A DNA stretch of 64,000 nt, from contig OY725502.1 of the NCBI GenBank assembly GCA_963281255.1, positions 1,426,001 through 1,490,000 on the forward strand, written 5' to 3'. Position numbers and translations under genes: made by a program. Positions 22,058 through 34,700 of this stretch are shown in pieces (position 1 is the first letter of the stretch; the number at the start of each line of letters is the position of its first letter). This DNA is from Aphrocallistes beatrix (lineage: Eukaryota; Porifera; Hexactinellida; Sceptrulophora; Aphrocallistidae). A model generated the notes under the pieces. It ran no database searches. It saw nothing but the letters and a program-made list of their open reading frames with translations, and had not been told where the DNA came from.

Positions 22058-22355
22058 CAGAGTTGCACGCGGGCCGAAATTTTAAACCGCGGCCCGCAAG
22101 AAGCCCGCATAAAAATTTTTGGCCCGCTTTGTAAGTTACTAACTATAGAGATACTTAGGGAATTCTTTTATGGGAGTGAGTTTCTGCAAAAACAAATAAG
22201 TGGAAACTAACAAAGTTTCATTTACGTAAGTATTCCTTAATTGGCGCCTCGTGACAATTAAAAACATCGTCTCGGTTGTCATCGCGGGGAGTCCAGCCAA
22301 GAATTCCGGCCTGCGGAGCCCGCAAACTATTATATTCGGCCCGCGTGTAGCTCTG
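22058..22355. mobile_element. hAT-type MITE
   Basis: 298 bp. Inverted ends CAGAGTTGCACGCGGGCCG and CGGCCCGCGTGTAGCTCTG. A perfect 8-bp target duplication GTTTCATT lies at 22050-22057 and 22356-22363. Confidence 0.9.
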
Positions 22356-22363
22356 GTTTCATT

Positions 22364-23580
22364 AGAGTTATTAGGTGGCTTAAACCCGAAATAAAACAGG
22401 AGAAATATTTACAGACTAACTGTATAACCTTCATGCTGGGTTAACAAGTTAAATCGGTTCTATAGATTTTACTACTATAATACACAAATGTTGTATTCCT
22501 ACTATTAATATAACTTTCTAGACTACTAAATTGGGCCGTGTCGGATTTTATCCGAATACAAAGCCTTCATTTTCAGTTATATTTAGATGGTGGGCGGAAT
22601 TCGGGCAAATTAAGGCGTAAAACATCATGCTCTACTATTTCTTCCTCAGTTATTACATTAGACGCGGTTCAGGCGCTAGATTCTTAACTGAAAAAGAAGA
22701 ATCACTCCTTAATTAAGATAATTTTTGACGTTTTCTAATTATTGGCTGACACTTATTCTTTCCTTTAACCTCTTTAGGATCGCTCATATTTTTATTTTCA
22801 CAGACCAATTTCTTGTAAACAAGAGGAATCGTAGTAGTTTCGAGTCTAGATAGCCACAATACCTTTTAGGGTTCTACGTTCATTCTTCATTACTGTATTC
22901 CTCTAAAGAATTCCTATTACGTTTATATAAGGGCCCTGAATATTATATTGGCACTTGGGTGACAAGCAAAGTTATATGCTTTTAACCTACTACGCGTACT
23001 TATACTAGTACGGGCAATTTAACAGGTAACTCCTTTATTTTATCCTGCACTTTCACGCGCTTAATTTTCCAAGTGGAATAGAGGAAATACTTTTTTTGTT
23101 AGAGTTTATCCAAAAGACGGTCTGAGACAAGGCACCCATAATGACTTGTGATTACTTCTCTTCCTCCTTTCCTATTTTTCTTTTAAGGTATAAAACTGAC
23201 TCGAAGTGTCTAGATCCATAATTGCTTCAATGAATTGATTAGTTTTAGATGCCATCTATGTCAAACCTTAAACAATCGAAAAGTTATAAATTGCATAATC
23301 AATATACATAGTAGTGAATATAAACAAATAACTTACCAACGAGAGATGGTTGAGAAAAGGAAAATCCAAGGAAAGAAATGGTCAATCGAGAAAGAAAATT
23401 GTTGACGAGATTCTTAGGCAATAGCCTCCTCTTGTAGTCATAGAAAACCAACGCTCTAAAACCTTTTCTTTCAATCTACATGGCAACATACATATTTATG
23501 TAAAAACTATTCATAATTGAGGTTGCACAAAATCCGTAAAACTATAGGTAGAGATTTGAAATTTGATCTGTAGTTATATA
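22364..23580. other. Intergenic, no gene recognised
   Basis: AT-rich; no supported ORF or repeat ends. Confidence 0.4.
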
Positions 23581-23582
23581 AT

Positions 23583-23680
23583 ACAAGCGCACTTCGCTTG
23601 CTTGCGCTGCGGGGCTGGCAGACACTTTGTGTCAGCCGGCCCCTTTGGCTTCGGGCGCCTGGGCTCACATTGATTAATTA
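23583..23680 (-). mobile_element. Helitron-like 3' end, inverted orientation
   Basis: On the minus strand it ends in the conserved hairpin module (gcgcaagcaagcgaag) and GCGCTTG, followed by host T. This is the same terminal module as at 31027, 29382, 49851 and 62124. A palindromic gacactttgtgtc and a gcgcc repeat precede it. Confidence 0.6.
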
Positions 23681-23914
23681 CAAGATAGATAACATCCTAA
23701 ATATGTCTGTCGATGTGAGGACTGAGGAATGACCAGATATATCAGTTATACAAAATTATAATACATGTACATAGATAATTCTTGACAAAAAATTATCAAA
23801 AAATTATAAAGATAAATCCAAGATATATGAGAGCTTGATCATCCAGTAATTAACTGATAATATGAATAAAATGTATCCATGCTTTGACTCCAACAGAAAC
23901 GCCCAATAAAATTG

Positions 23915-25780
23915 TTAAAAGCCGGCAACTACTTTGAAATGGACACCTGCTACAATCAGAATTTCATAAACAACCCAAGCAATAGGAATAGTTAATGACG
24001 TCTTGATGAGAACATCGTCACAACATCTGACAGCAGAGGTGGTGGTCTGGTTCATGGACATGAAGCTAGCTACAGTAAGGAAACAAACAGAGAGTGAGGC
24101 GACAGTAAATGTGGGACTTGGGACAGGTACACTTACAGGTAGAATTGCTGACGGAACAGTCAGTAAGATCTGGGGATCTAATCACGATAGCAATGAAGAT
24201 AGCGAGTAATGGTACCCACAATGCATTAGGGGACTCTATCTCTTTGATGGCACGCTTTGGACGGTCTAGCTTGGACAGAAGGTAGCAGCAAACTCTCTGA
24301 AATGACTCAGCCAAGGCGACAGCTCCATATGATGCGAGGAGTGGACGGATAGTGGGATCTTCACATTCATAAAATATAGCTACAAACATACATATTCAAT
24401 TCCATTCATTACTACGGATGATTTCAGAATGGAGAGAGAGGAGGGAGGATTATCCAATGATTTTTCACACACAAATGGTGAGCCATCTCCTTCCTCGATC
24501 CGTCAATGATCCTGTTGAAATAACAAGAATATCCAAGAAGAGTAGAACTCGGATGAACGTCCCAATAAGGGAATTTTAAAGTAAAGTAGGTTTATCAACC
24601 GAGTGTACGTCTTAAGCCGAGTACGTACTAACCGAGTTAATTCTATCAATCTGACCTATGAATATCGCTGCCCAGGGTGTAACAAGAAACATCACTGCAG
24701 TCCACAGTAGAAAAACTAGAAATAGAGATGTATTGCATGATAAGTGTGAATAAATGTACAGAATGTATAGACCAACTTAGAAATATGACTCCATTGATAA
24801 ATGGAGCGACTGGGCTATTCTTAACATCTTCGGGTTTTCGAAAAAAGTATAAAAAATGGCGATCTGTTGTCTTGCTCCATACCAAGTTATCAAAGTAGTA
24901 GCGTGTCTTTTTAGCTAAAGAAGATAAATAATAATTGTTGCAATGCAATGCTTCACTTCGGAGATGATGCGAAAGGAATTGATTTTACTCACAGTCCAGA
25001 TACATAAGCCTTTGGAAGCAGCCGATATCGGGTGAACAGCAGGTCAAGCTGCCACAATGTGGCACCAGGTTAGAGCAGTCGCAACTTGGACAAGTGAAGC
25101 GAATCACGAACTCTCTTTTCGGTTCCCGCTGAGGGGCTCCGGGGAGAGGGAGATCACGAGTCGCTGTAGGCCTGTTTGAATGTAAGAAAACTTTGAAATA
25201 GGATAAGAATAAGAATAATATTTTTTCGCATGATCTCTGATTCAGAATGACGGCTATAATAATTGTACACTAATAAAAGAACATTAAGCGCTCCTCAAGG
25301 TTCTCTCCCAACCCACATTTAATATTGATTAAAGTTAAAGCTAGTAAAACCTCTACTAAATCCCCCTCTGTGAGAAGGTGTATTATCTATCACTAGCTAT
25401 GGCTAACCTGTCATCTTCAGGGTCAAATCCTGGTCCTACGTTTGTAGCTCCATAGCCTGTATGAGGTCACAGTAATAGTTAGTAACTAGAAATAGCAATC
25501 ATTAATGTAGTATAAGCCTACCGGTAGCCTCCTGCTCCTTCGGATGTAGAGTAGCTGGTGTAAGTGGGTGCACTGCTTCAAACCCAAGAGGAGCAGGCAG
25601 AATCTCAGCTTGAGGTGGGACTGCGATAGGAGGAGCACTTGGTCTCGGTCCTGCTTCGGTTCCTTGCATAACTTCGTCGTACGCGGGTGGCAAACCATCT
25701 GTGTAAAGATAGTTTCTGATCAAATATCCAATCTTAGTAAAATCTAGTTTATAAATTTACTCACCTTCAAAAGATGTCAT
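23915..25780 (-). CDS. PPxY/PSAP multipass membrane protein, tandem copy A (8 exons)
   Basis: Exons (minus): 25765-25780, 25522-25698, 25408-25456, 24993-25171, 24777-24914, 24656-24694, 24137-24379, 23915-24069. All junctions are GT-AG and phases agree, giving 331 aa. The N terminus opens MTSFEDGLPPAYDEV, a PPxY motif for NEDD4-type WW domains. It is followed by PSAP within RPSAPP, a TSG101/ESCRT-I late-domain motif; the pairing recalls LITAF. Exon 4 encodes a Cys-rich module (FTCPSCDCSNLVPHC, then LTCCSPDIGC), possibly metal-binding. Exons 5-8 encode about four hydrophobic helices (FLMMFLVTPWAAIFIAIF, LLASYGAVALAESF, LWVPLLAIFIAIVI, IPIAWVVYEILIVAGV). The ECEDPTIRPLLASYG segment weakly resembles TMEM272-like proteins. 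An endosomal or plasma-membrane adaptor for ubiquitin ligase and ESCRT is an inference. Copy B is at 28515-31301. Confidence 0.75.
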
Positions 25781-25969
25781 CTTAAACTAAACAAAGCTAT
25801 ATATGCTGGTATCTCTCACAAAAGTTAAAATCGTAAATCAATTTTATGAATTTGTACAATGTACATAAGTATATGTCAAATTCATGAAGATGTACAATCC
25901 CATAACAATTCACATTCCTTATACTATATATAAAAAATAATATAAATATTATTTATTAATGCTTTTCAC

Positions 25970-26665
25970 ACCATCATATATATTTTTTATACATCTTGGC
26001 TAATTTTTTTAAATATCCTAGAGACGGGCATGCCCAATTTACGGGACGGGATGCCGTCCCGTCCCGTAAATTAGCATCTAGATTTTACGGGACTGTCCCG
26101 TCCCGTAAATTAGGCATGCCCCTAGAGACTAACTTTTAACGTTTAAACTAGGGTTTTTAGGGGTTTCGATTCCGAATATCATATTTTTGAAACTATAGAT
26201 ATTTTGATTGTTTTGGGCGACTCTACATTTCGTTATTCAAAACTTATAATTTCGGACAAAATATACGCAATAATCTTCCGATTTCGATATTTGAATCTAC
26301 CACCGGGATCGTTGCATTGTGAATTAATTTCCATTATGACTATGCTTTAATACAAAAATATATTTTTATCATAAAGTTTCAACCGATATAATTCGTTACG
26401 TAATTACCGCAACAATAAACATCCTCCCTTCTCTGTCACGTTTTGCTATAGCTATATACGGACTTGTTAACATGTCTCTAGGATATTTTCAGAATTTTGT
26501 TTTCTTCACGTATCCATTTGTAAGAACAAAAACAAACAAAATATGTCATACAGTTTCGAGAATGCGATATTCGGAATCGACACCCCTAAAGATTCTAGGT
26601 CAACCGTTGAGAGCTAGTCTCTAGCTCTAGTATATCAAAATTAGTCAAGAGGTGTGAAAATATGT
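25970..26665. repeat. Palindromic repeat with TTTTCACACC ends
   Basis: The left arm starts cttttcacaccatcatata and the right arm ends aggtgtgaaaatatgtg. Inner parts (ggggtttcgattccgaatat and atattcggaatcgacacccc) are also reverse complements. Related left ends occur at 49555 and 39100. It holds a small MITE at 26026-26121. Confidence 0.6.
26026..26121. mobile_element. Small MITE with 8-bp target duplication
   Basis: 96 bp of gggcatgcccaatttacggg-type sequence and its inverse, built on repeats of acgggacgg. A perfect 8-bp duplication CTAGAGAC flanks it (26018-26025, 26122-26129). Nested in the palindrome at 25970-26665. Confidence 0.8.
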
Positions 26666-27849
26666 GATAGTAATGTTGTGAAAAGTATGAAGTTAATTAA
26701 TACCAAAGGAATGAGGCTAATGATAGCTAATATTTGTGTAAAAACTTTAATGTCAAAAGCTTCATGCTTTTCATTTTTGGTACTAAAAATGCTCCTTGTC
26801 ATATATTTTACAATGCTTTTATTTTTAAGAATCGTTATGGTGGTGGCTAAAGTAACCACCAGCCATTTTTAATTTCGTCGAGTACTGCTGCATAGTAACC
26901 ACACAAATGTTCGCACGTTATAATGACGTAACCGGCTAGGCCACTGTTAATGGAAAAATTGTTTCAGCTCCAAAAAGACCTTCGGTGGGGATGCGGGCGA
27001 TATTTCGTTTCCAGAAGCCTTATTAGTGACGAAAAGCAGTCATACACTGACTAGCACCATCATCTCCCGAAAATGTTGCCCATTCGATAACATCTTCCAA
27101 TGGGAGCGCCTGCATTTGTTCGGTAACTTTTCGTCTATGTTGTCATTTGTCCGACAACTTTTCCTATATTTGCCATATTTCGGATGATTTCGAATCATAG
27201 CGGCTAAAAACAAATCCCATGATTACATTGTCATGATCCAAAATGCCATGATAATACGTGAATATTCTAATTGAGTTAATTCATAACTCAAAAGCCTCCT
27301 TTACACCTGGTTCAAGTTCCATTCCTCCTTTCAAATGCAATTCGGCCTTCGGCCCCTCAGCTTGTGTCCACATCTATAAGCAGTGTTAAGCACCCACTTC
27401 CTTCATTATTACACATTGTTAGGAAAAGTTGTCGGACAATGCAGCGTCCCTTCCATTCCAATAGCACACATCAACCATAACATACATACATACTAGTTTA
27501 ACCTTGCAAGTAAATGAATAGAATATTGAAAATATAAAATACTATCGGATTGGAAGAAGAAATTGAAAAGTTTTAATGATTAAGAACCAAAAGTTCATAC
27601 TCATTTATTTGTGCCACAACAACAAAAATGAAAGGAATTTTCGGATTTTGCATGATGTTACATTTGAAAGAACCCAAAAATCAGATAATTAACAAAAAGG
27701 TGAAAATGATGTAACTTTGATTCAATTTGGAAATTGTATTATTCTTCAGTTATTACTAAATTAGACAATTTTCAATCTCGAAACAAATGATGACGTTAAT
27801 GTTTATATTGACTAAGTACGTTAGGAATACTTTTGGACGTTAATGTTTA
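26666..27849. other. 5' flank of copy A with repeat fragments
   Basis: An inverted pair lies at about 27151 (tgtccgacaacttttcc) and 27420 (ggaaaagttgtcggaca). From about 27500 to 27700 the sequence aligns with the 5' flank of copy B at about 31610-31760 (both have aaccttgcaagtaaatgaat), so it belongs to the duplicated unit. Confidence 0.55.
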
Positions 27850-28375
27850 CCAATTATACAAGTACAATTATACAAGTACAATTATACAAGTAATTATACA
27901 AGTACAATTATACAAGTACAATTATACAAGTAATTATACAAGTACAATTATACAAGTACAATTATACAAGTACAATTATACAAGTAATTATACAAGTACA
28001 ATTATACAAGTACAATTATACAAGTAATTATACAAGTACAATTATACAAGTACAATTATACAAGTACAATTATACAAGTACAATTATACAAGTAATTATA
28101 CAAGTACAATTATACAAGTAATTATACAAGTACAATTATACAAGTACAATTATACAAGTAATTATACAAGTACAATTATACAAGTACAATTATACAAGTA
28201 CAATTATACAAGTAATTATACAAGTACAATTATACAAGTACAATTATACAAGTACAATTATACAAGTAATTATACAAGTACAATTATACAAGTACAATTA
28301 TACAAGTAATTATACAAGTACAATTATACAAGTACAATTATACAAGTACAATTATACAAGTAATTATACTAGTAC
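27850..28375. repeat. Tandem array of 14- and 12-bp units
   Basis: About 525 bp of near-perfect acaattatacaagt (14 bp) alternating irregularly with aattatacaagt (12 bp). It lies at the junction between the two duplicated units; the flank at 28376 onward matches the 3' flank of copy A near 23760. An open frame through it is a repeat artefact. Confidence 0.95.
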
Positions 28376-28514
28376 AAAATAATTATACATAGATATTTCG
28401 TGTCAATAAATTAAAAGAAAAATCTAAGATATATGAGCTTGATCATCCAATATGTAATTGAAAATATAAATAAAATGTATCAATGCTTGACTCCAACAAA
28501 AATAAATAAGATTA

Positions 28515-31301
28515 TTAAAAATCGAGAATTATCTTGAGAGAGACACCTGCTACAATCAGAATTTCATAAACAACCCAAGCAATAGGAATAGCTAATGATG
28601 CCGTGATGAGAACATTGTCACAACATCTGACAGCAGAGGTGGTGGTCTGGTTCATGGACATGAAGCTAGCTACAGTAAGGAAACAAACAGAGAGTGAGGT
28701 GACAGGAAATGTGGGACTTGGGACAGGTACACTTACAGGTAGAATTGCTGACGGAACAGTCAGTAAGATCTGGGGATCTAATCACGATAGCAATGAAGAT
28801 AGCGAGTAATGGTACCCACAATGCATTAGGGGACTCTATCTCTTTGATGGCACGCTTTGGACGGTCTAGCTTGGACAGAAGGTAGCAGCAAACCCTCTGA
28901 AATGACTCAGCCAAGGCGACAGCTCCATATGATGCGAGGAGTGGACGGATAGTGGGATCTTCACATTCATAAAATATAGCTACAAACATACATATTCAAT
29001 TCCATTCATTACTACGGATGATTTCAGAATGGAGAGAGAGGAGGGAGGATTATCCAATGATTTTTCACACACAAATGGGTGCCAAATAATGAAAATTGTC
29101 GGTCGACATACCGATAGTGCTGCACTAGTAAGTAAACAAATTACAAAAATAGGTTAGAGACTATCTTCCAACGGTTGACATGATGTTTTCAGGGGTGTAG
29201 AGTTCGAATATTATATTTTCAGATCAATATGATAAGTTATTTGTATACTTTTGTTTACAATATTATAAAGTAAACAAATTCCCAAAATAGGCTAGATTGA
29301 GTCACTCCAGGCGCCCGCATGGAGACTCTGCCGACACAAAGTGTCCGAAAGCCGCGCAGCGCAAGCAAGCGAAGTGCGCTTGTACTTATAGAAACAAGAA
29401 GTGATGAGAGTTTGCGAAAAAATATTGACGGTGCACACCTACACCAAAGAGATCCTACATAAGAACTTTGGTAAAAATCGGCTGTTAGATTCGCAATAGC
29501 GCGCGTACGTACATACATTTATTAACCGAGTTAATTCTATGTTTCTATCAATCTGACCTATGAATATCGCTGCCCAGGGTGTAACAAGAAACATCGCTGC
29601 AGTAAACAGTAGAAAAACTAGAAATAGAGATGTATTGCATGATAAGTGTGAATAAATGTACAGAATGTATAGACCAACTTAGAAATAAGATTCCATTGAT
29701 TAATTGAGCGACTGGGCTACTCTGAACATCTTCGGGTTTTCGAAAAAAGTGCAAAAAATGGCGATCTGTTGTCTTGCTCCATGTCAAGTTATCAAAGTAT
29801 TCCCCTTCCTTTTGAGCTAAAGAAAATAAGCATTTTTGCAATGAATAACAGAAACAACAGGTGCTGTAGATTGTTAGGAAATTAAAAACGTAATTTATTA
29901 GGGTTTTTAAGAGATACAACCAAGTCTTTTTGGACGAGAATATATTCTGATCGAATCGTATTTATCAAGCCCTATACTCTCTTCGGGCAGAACAAACAGT
30001 TTAGAAATTGTTTCAAGTATAAAAAGCTTCGTTTGAAATGAAGAAACAATATATTTCCCTTTAAATTGGAGCGAATAAAGTCAAATAATCTTTAAAAAAG
30101 CGATACAATAACTATTTCAAAAGATCAAATCTCCATTAGGTAATTCACTAATTACGTGAAGATGCGAAAGGAATTGATTTTACTTACAGTCCAGATACAT
30201 AAGCCTTTGGAAGCAGCCGATATCGGGAGAACAGCAGGTCAAGCTGCCACAATGTGGCACCAGGTTAGAGCAGTCGCAACTTGGACAAGTGAAGCGAATC
30301 ACGAACTCTCTTTTCGGTTCCCGCTGAGGGGCTCCAGGGAGAGGGAGATCACGAGTCGCTGTAGGCCTGTTTGAATGTAAGAACGCAACTTTGGAATAGG
30401 ATAAGAATAATAATAATTTTTTTTCGCATGATCTCTGATTCAGAATGACGGCAATAATAATTGTACTACTAATAAAAGAACATTAAGCGCTCCTCAAGGT
30501 TCTCTCCCAACCCACATTTAATATTGATTAAAATTAAAGCTAGTAAAACATCTACTAAATCCCCATTTGAGGTGTATCTATCACTAGCTATCGCTAACCT
30601 GTCATCTTCAGGGTCAAATCCTGGTCCTACGTTTGTAGCTCCATAGCCTGTGTGAGGGTAATTACAGTAATAGTAACTAGAAATAGCAATCATTAATCCT
30701 TACTCTTAAAACTCGATTAATGTTTGTTTGTATATATATATATTATGACGTCATTGTCACCGTTTTTATAATTAGAAATTTTAATAGAATGTGTATATTA
30801 ATATATCTCACATATAATACAACTATCATCAAAAAAATGATGACTCATCACTCTGTTATGACGTCATCATTACACTTTTTTTAAAAAAATTTTAAATTGA
30901 CAAATTTGGTGATTTTTCGTGCGATATCGATTATAACAGTAGGACAGACGTATTTAGAGATGTTATCCCCGTTATAATTAATCAATGTGACCTCAGCCGC
31001 GCAGCGCAAGCAAGCGAAGCGCGCTTGTGTAGTATAAGCCTACCGGTAGCCTCCTGCTCCTTCGGATGTAGAGTAGCTGGTGTAAGTGGGTGCACTGCTT
31101 CAAACCCAAGAGGAGCAGGCAGAATCTCAGCTTGAGGTGGGACTGCGATAGGAGGAGCACTTGGTCTCGGTCCTGCTTCGGTTCCTTGCACAACTTCGTC
31201 GTACGCGGGTGGCAAAGCATCTGTGTAAAGATAGTTTCTGATCAAATATCCAATCTTAGTAAATCTAGTTTATAAATTTACTCACCTTCAAAAGATGTCA
31301 T
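28515..31301 (-). CDS. PPxY/PSAP multipass membrane protein, tandem copy B (8 exons)
   Basis: Exons (minus): 31286-31301, 31044-31220, 30599-30647, 30188-30366, 29679-29816, 29558-29596, 28737-28979, 28515-28669. Every exon has the same length as in copy A, also 331 aa, and all junctions are intact. Most substitutions are mild (for example DALPPAYDEV for DGLPPAYDEV). The last nine codons diverge fully (VSLKIILDF against VHFKVVAGF), and the exon 5 start differs (SQKEGEYFDN against SKKTRYYFDN). The PPxY, PSAP, Cys module and four hydrophobic segments are kept, so both copies look functional. Its introns hold extra mobile DNA: a Helitron-like element at 30697-31027 and a related 3' end at 29160-29382. 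Its 5' end lies about 490 bp from the CCM2 stop codon, and the two genes are co-oriented. Confidence 0.75.
29160..29382 (+). mobile_element. Helitron-like 3' portion, second subfamily
   Basis: It shares ggttgacatg...attatattttcag and caaaataggctagattgag with 49635-49770, and ends with the common hairpin module and gcgcttg before host T. It lies in the intron between exons 6 and 7 of copy B and is absent from copy A. The true 5' end is not resolved; a gtcggtcgacataccgatag motif near 29099 also occurs near 38920. Confidence 0.55.
30697..31027 (+). mobile_element. Non-autonomous Helitron-like element with empty site in copy A
   Basis: 331 bp. It begins TCCTTACTCTTAAAACTCG and ends in the hairpin module plus GCGCGCTTG. 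Copy A of the gene keeps the unoccupied site: attaa-tgtagtat. Copy B reads attaa-[element]-tgtagtat, so insertion was exactly between A and T with no target duplication, as Helitrons do. The last four bases are CTTG rather than the canonical CTRR. No Rep/helicase is encoded. Confidence 0.8.
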
Positions 31302-31791
31302 CTTAAACTAAACAAAACTATATATGCTGATATCTATTACTCTCACTAAAGTTAATATTGAAAATTCACAAATAGTATAAATATAGAGCATATAGTGGAA
31401 ATGGTACAATGACTACATAGGGCCATCTAACAGTGTAAATAAAAAATAGTAAAATCAGTTAGCAATTGTACATGCAAAGTTGTGATGATATAAAATGAGG
31501 GCTGATCCATTAGAAGTGACCTATTTGCCGTAGATGCTAGGAGAACTCATCTCTGTATCATTCTAACGAATATATAAAATAAAATAAATGAAACAGTGTG
31601 TATACATACTATATAACCTTGCAAGTAAATGAATAAAGTATTGAAATTATAAAATTCTTTCAGATTTAAAAAAAGAAAAGTTTGAATGGTTAAGAACCAA
31701 AGATTCCTGCTCAGTTATTAGCGTCAACGAAAAAATGAAAAGAAGTTTAGGTTTTGTTTGAATCAGCAAATACATTTAAATAAAAAGGTGA

Positions 31792-34700
31792 TTAACCTCT
31801 AGATGCTCGCATGTTGCCTTGTCCACATTCCACTAAGAACGCTTCAAAGAAGGTCTTATCTTCCTCAGGAATAAAAGCTCTCATATCTATCGAATTGATC
31901 ATTTAAATAAAGTCAATAGCACATTCCAATGCATGTAGAGGTGTCTAAAAGCCCTTCAATCGTGACCTTCTTCTCTGTAAATTTATCAGGGTTGGGTTCA
32001 AGAACTTCTGAAAGTACAAGTACAAGTGAAATTTAAAGTACTTAAGTACAAGTACATTCAAAAGTACTTAAGAACAAGTACTTTTATTACCAATTTCAAT
32101 TTTATTATATTTTTTGTAAATTTAGATAATATACTATACTATTCATTACTTAATTTATTAATTAATATTCGCCAAGAAAATGCAAATTACTTTTGATGAC
32201 CAGTGCACAATGGAAGTACTTGAAAAGTACTTGAAATTTTAAGTATTTTAGCAAAGTATTTAAGTACAATTGTACTTGAACTCAACCCTGAAATGTATGT
32301 GTAATTATCACAGACATATGTATCTAGCAGTGACATTTGTCCTTTCTTACTCGATCAAAATAATAATTCACTCCTACTCAAGAACATTGATTAATTTAAG
32401 AAGGCATTGAATTTTGTGGACCATCGATTCAACCACTTCAAAATACGACCGCAGGCCATCAAAGCTGAAGACCCCTCTCTCTAAATTGAAACTGTGCTGA
32501 CATACCTGGCAGCAAGAAGTACCTCTTCTTGCCGTAGAGCGTAGTCAGCTTGTCACAGAACTCATTGACCTGCATTCCAGACCTGTACTGCCTCAGCAGC
32601 AGTGCGAACTGCATCAGTTCGTTCGGAGTCAGGAGAGTGTGGAGCTAGAAAACTTAATATCACACCGGTCCTTGGAAATAGATCTCCTAAAATTGAGAGT
32701 ACGAGTACATCAATAATTACGACGTCTTCTCTGAGGAAAGTTCAAAATTCAAATCTCAAAATACTATGTTTAAATAGTGCAATTCCGATGTGGAAAGAAA
32801 TACTCCCTCACCCGCTCCATGTATCTCTGTACTATCTCCTCTGCTACTACATTCAAGTCCGGCTGCTTCGAGTCGGGAGGTGGAGCTGGCTTATCTTCAG
32901 ACTTTGAGGGAGTATCAGCAGGAGGTGTCGGCAGGTGTTCCTCAGGACCTGGACTGATGGAAATAGAGATAGAGGTTAATGAAGAAGAAATTCGAGGGTA
33001 ATTCGATTAATTTGCGGCCTTCTCAATATACTATACAGTGCTCAGGCTAGATATTATAATATGAACTTCTAAACTACTAATATGCTCTGCTAAGCTTAGC
33101 TAAACGCACATATTAATTTCTACAATACCAAACAGATATGAGTTATAGTGGCTTGCAATAGTTATAATTAGAAAGAACTTTCTTCATAGTTGGAATGTCA
33201 TATTGGTCTAGACTTCGAAATGGTTTTGCTCTGATTACAGAAATTCTTAAAATAAATTAAAAAAGAAGAAAGTACAGAGAAAGACTAGAGCATACATTCC
33301 GAATTGATTTGTGTATAAATCAGTCTCTACCAGGTTAACATCTCGGTTCTCTCCATCCAGCTCTTCCATCACTAAATCAGTATTGCGATAAATTTTTTAT
33401 AGTACCACACCCAACCAATACAACACCTACGTACATGGCATGAGGTGTATCCCTTCCTCCCCCGCACCAATCGCATTGTCTAAATGAGCCATAGTAGCCT
33501 CCGTGTACACCAGCTGGAATATCTGGTCCAAGATGCTGCAGATTTCTTCTGCTTCGCTCTGGGAATCACAAAAGTTGAGAAACAGGAAAGTTGAATTAAT
33601 TAAAATAAATAAAACTTGCCATTTTTGTACAGTTAATAACGACCAATGTGCATTCTTTCTTCTTCGGATCACCTTGAACAAAAATGAACACATATAATTA
33701 TACTAGATGTTTGTCAAACCTATATTTCCAATAAAATATAAGATCCAATCTATGCACCTTATAAATGAGCATTGTATGCAGCTGTTTAATTAAAAAAGGC
33801 AGAGATCTAATTTTGAAAATGCAAAAAATGTCACTTTGGAACAACCTTGTTGAAATTAATAATTTTGTACTAAAACACACATTAAAACGTCCTGGGAGAC
33901 TTTTGGGTGAATTTAGTCGAAACTAGTTATTTCATCAAGTTTTTTGCCCAAAAATGTCCTTTTTCGCAATTTCAGAATTAGGTCCTCTTAATCTTCGCGA
34001 AAAGTCTGTCTTGACTCGCAGTGAAAACGAGAATCAGGGCCCAATGCTTTTCAAATTATCTTTCTAGAGTTTTCAAATTCTAGGACAAATTAGCTCTCAC
34101 ATTTTCCTCGAACACTCTAAATTTGTAGAAATATAGGACCGTTTAGATCAGTATATATTGAGAACCAATTGGATCAGATTTTTTGGTGATGTGAAAAAAA
34201 GTGCTATTTTGGGTGATTTTGCAAAATGTACCTAATTTGAACTAGTGAAAAAATAACTTTTTCGTTTCTGATAATGAATTCAATGGATTTGTGAAATATT
34301 TCCATGGTGAATGAAAGGTATCTGGTGCTAAATCGTCATGGAACATCGATTATAGAGACATTTTTTACAGAATAAGCAGTGGCCCTGATTCTCAATTTTC
34401 CCTGCGTGTCAGGACACATATTTTCTCCACAAAACTCACCATACAAAACACAGTTCCAGGTCTTAGACTCGAAAAATCTTTTAAAGTCATTGAGAATATT
34501 CGAATTACAATCTCTAAAGACCATAATAACTAAGATTGTTTGAGTATAAAAATTTTTATACCTAATGAAGCTTGGGACAGAATTTATAGGCCACCCTGTA
34601 TGTACATGTGAGTATATAACTAAATTGTGTCGATTTCATGTCAACAGGATTAGTTAAAGTGCATTAGCTCTGAGCATTTAAGGGAATATAAATTAAGATG

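Noticed and set aside
27833-28027. Repetitive open frame rich in Tyr/Thr
   Set aside because: It is translation of the 14/12-bp tandem array, with no coding signal outside the repeat.
27850-28375. CRISPR-like array
   Set aside because: Units are contiguous 12- or 14-bp tandem repeats without unique spacers, in a eukaryotic context.
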